From contig JAEWOM010000077.1 of the NCBI GenBank assembly GCA_023399675.1, positions 1 through 7,293 of the forward strand: a DNA stretch of 7,293 bases, read 5' to 3'. Origin of the DNA: Bacteroidota bacterium (GTDB lineage: Bacteria; Bacteroidota; Bacteroidia; Flavobacteriales; Weeksellaceae). This document shows positions 6,229-7,293 of the stretch, piece after piece. A model generated the notes under the pieces. The model was not told the origin of the DNA and made no database searches. It saw only the letters and a program-made list of their open reading frames with translations. Numbering within the stretch: position 1 is the stretch's first letter; every line of letters begins with the position of its first letter. The translations under genes and the position numbers were made by a program.

Positions 6229-7099
6229 ATTCACCGTTTTCCAGCATTCTTTTCGCGTCATCAAGCATGGCTTTCTCAGCATCAGGAAGTTCCGGAAATT
6301 TCAGGTTCATTTCTTCGAGAGCATCGATGATGATTTGTATGGCTGCAACCCGGGCAATCCACTTCTGGTCTGCAGGGATAATAAACCATGGCGCATGTTC
6401 TGTAGCTGTTTCGTTAATGGCTTCTTCGTAGGCTTGCTGGTATTCTTGCCACAGCTTGCGTTCCGCCATGTCTCCCATAGAAAATTTCCAGTTTTTGTCT
6501 TCCTCATTGATGCGATCCAGAAAACGCTCTTTCTGTTCATCTTTGGAAACATGCAGGAAAATCTTCACTATTTTAGTACCGTTCGAAGCGATGTGTTTTT
6601 CAAAATTGCGGATGCTTTCGTAGCGCTGTTCCCAAAATTTCTGGTCAAAATCCTCCACCGATTCCCATACTTTTTCATTCAGGTTATACTCCGGATGAAC
6701 TTTGCAGACCAATACACTCTCGTAATGGCTCCTGTTGAATATTCCGATCTTGCCTTTTTCGGGCAGTGCGATAAAATGTCTCCACAGGAAATCATGACGG
6801 TATTCTTTGGAACTCGGTGTTTTGAAGCTCGTTACTTCGCAGCCCTGTGGATTTACCCCGCCGAAAACGTGCTCAATTAAAGAGTCTTTTCCCGCTGCGT
6901 CCATCGCCTGCAGAATAATCAGCAGCGACTGGCTGCCGTCTGCATACAGTGTTTCCTGCAGCTTATACAGGTCTTCTTTTTCACGCTTCAGCATCTCTGC
7001 AGCCGTGGCTTTATCTATTTTTCCCTTATAGGAAGTTTCAAAATCTTTTAACGAAATTTTCCCGGTTACACGGAAACTGTCTTCAAAGTTTGCTGCCAT
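6227..7099 (-). CDS. PPK2-family polyphosphate kinase / polyphosphate:nucleotide phosphotransferase
   Basis: PPK2 enzymes are cytoplasmic P-loop kinases that transfer phosphate between polyphosphate and nucleotides, usually making NDP or NTP from NMP or NDP. The 290 residues hold a single PPK2 domain. The Walker A loop is MDAAGKD (66-72; Asp67 and Lys71). GVNPQGCEVTSFKTPS (81-96) and HDFLWR (102-107) are typical family blocks. Walker B lies in GIFNRSHYE (119-127). The lid, about 190-214, has the basic residues Arg192, Arg196, Lys202 and Lys205 and the segment DKNWKFSMGD. All expected catalytic residues are present. The GVNPQG-VTSFK wording resembles class III (AMP- and ADP-phosphorylating) enzymes, but class and substrate cannot be fixed by eye. 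The ATG at 7099 fits the family start. The stop abuts the rnpB terminator. Confidence 0.95.
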   Translation of the reverse strand: MAANFEDSFRVTGKISLKDFETSYKGKIDKATAAEMLKREKEDLYKLQETLYADGSQSLLIILQAMDAAGKDSLIEHVFGGVNPQGCEVTSFKTPSSKEYRHDFLWRHFIALPEKGKIGIFNRSHYESVLVCKVHPEYNLNEKVWESVEDFDQKFWEQRYESIRNFEKHIASNGTKIVKIFLHVSKDEQKERFLDRINEEDKNWKFSMGDMAERKLWQEYQQAYEEAINETATEHAPWFIIPADQKWIARVAAIQIIIDALEEMNLKFPELPDAEKAMLDDAKRMLENGE

Positions 7100-7118
7100 A
7101 AATTTTTCTTAGATGTCA

Positions 7119-7126
7119 CTAAAATA
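7119..7126 (-). promoter_or_regulatory. Possible -7 box of the PPK2 gene
   Basis: On the - strand TATTTTAG differs from TAnnTTTG at one position and lies 19 bases before the ATG. It directly follows the T-run of the upstream gene's terminator. No -33 TTG at usual spacing. Confidence 0.35.
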
Positions 7127-7127
7127 C

Positions 7128-7155
7128 AAAAAACCGCTTCATTTCTGAAACGGTT
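7128..7155 (-). terminator. Rho-independent terminator of the rightmost gene
   Basis: On the - strand AACCGTTTCA (7155-7146) pairs with TGAAGCGGTT (7141-7132) over 10 bp with one T-G wobble, closing a GAAA tetraloop, followed by four T. It begins 25 bases after the stop of the partial gene at the window edge. Confidence 0.85.
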
Positions 7156-7179
7156 CTTATGTAGTTACTGTTGAAGAAA

Positions 7180-7293
7180 TTATTTTGCTACTGCAATGCT
7201 TTTCTTTTTTTCAGTTTTAGCAGCAGCTTTATTCAATTGCTTCTGCGCTTTTTCTTTAGCTTTGAAGATTTCCAGCTGTTCTTTTTCGGTCGG
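7180..7293 (-). CDS. 3' end of an unidentified Lys/Ala-rich protein gene
   Basis: The frame is open from the right edge of the window to a TAA at 7180-7182, giving the last 37 residues of a protein: it runs from PTEKEQLEIFKAKEKAQKQL to a basic end KTEKKKSIAVAK. The stretch is rich in Lys, Ala, Glu and Gln and looks like a basic helix or tail. Its own terminator just downstream, together with codon use like the neighbours, supports a real gene. I cannot name the protein from this fragment; the start and main domain lie outside the window. It may be the tail of a nucleic-acid-associated or ribosome-associated protein, but that is a guess from composition only. Confidence 0.7.
   Translation of the reverse strand, partial: PTEKEQLEIFKAKEKAQKQLNKAAAKTEKKKSIAVAK

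Noticed and set aside
6212..6880. Long + strand open frame of 222 codons
   Set aside because: It lies wholly opposite the PPK2 gene, whose motifs are unmistakable, and its translation is a Phe-rich shadow with no family resemblance.
1..7293. Mobile element, CRISPR array, toxin-antitoxin, defence or other new multi-gene system
   Set aside because: No direct-repeat arrays, transposase, integrase, tRNA target or short paired accessory genes are seen. All recognisable genes are chromosomal core functions with uniform codon style.

Overview
The window reads as ordinary chromosomal DNA of a member of the Bacteroidota, most likely class Flavobacteriia and perhaps a Chryseobacterium-like Weeksellaceae. 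The signs are upstream elements of the form TAnnTTTG (the Bacteroidota -7 box) before most genes, an almost complete lack of Shine-Dalgarno sequences, a ribosomal protein S16 with a very long Ala/Glu/Lys tail, and the sequence style of the sigma factors. The genus is an inference.

Left part, + strand (1-4463). The 3' part of rpsP (S16) ends at a strong intrinsic terminator. It is followed by rimM (maturation of the 16S rRNA and 30S subunit), asnS (asparaginyl-tRNA synthetase) and rpoN (sigma-54). The last three each have their own -7 box. Middle part, - strand (4478-5693). A two-gene unit encodes an ECF-type sigma factor followed by a four-helix membrane protein; the two overlap by 8 bases. 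It converges on rpoN across a perfect 20-base palindrome that probably terminates both sides. Right part. The RNase P RNA gene rnpB (+, about 5881-6190) is divergent from the ECF unit. It converges on a PPK2-family polyphosphate kinase (-), whose stop codon abuts the rnpB terminator. The window ends in the 3' end of an unidentified Lys/Ala-rich gene (-) with its own terminator.

The theme is core gene expression: ribosome assembly, tRNA charging, tRNA 5' processing and two kinds of sigma factor, plus polyphosphate/nucleotide metabolism. I see no mobile element, CRISPR array, defence island or tRNA gene, and no clearly new system. The points most worth a second look are the ECF sigma with its membrane partner (possible non-zinc transmembrane anti-sigma), the probable TTG start of that sigma, the RNase P RNA loop without a GGU motif, and the S16 tail.
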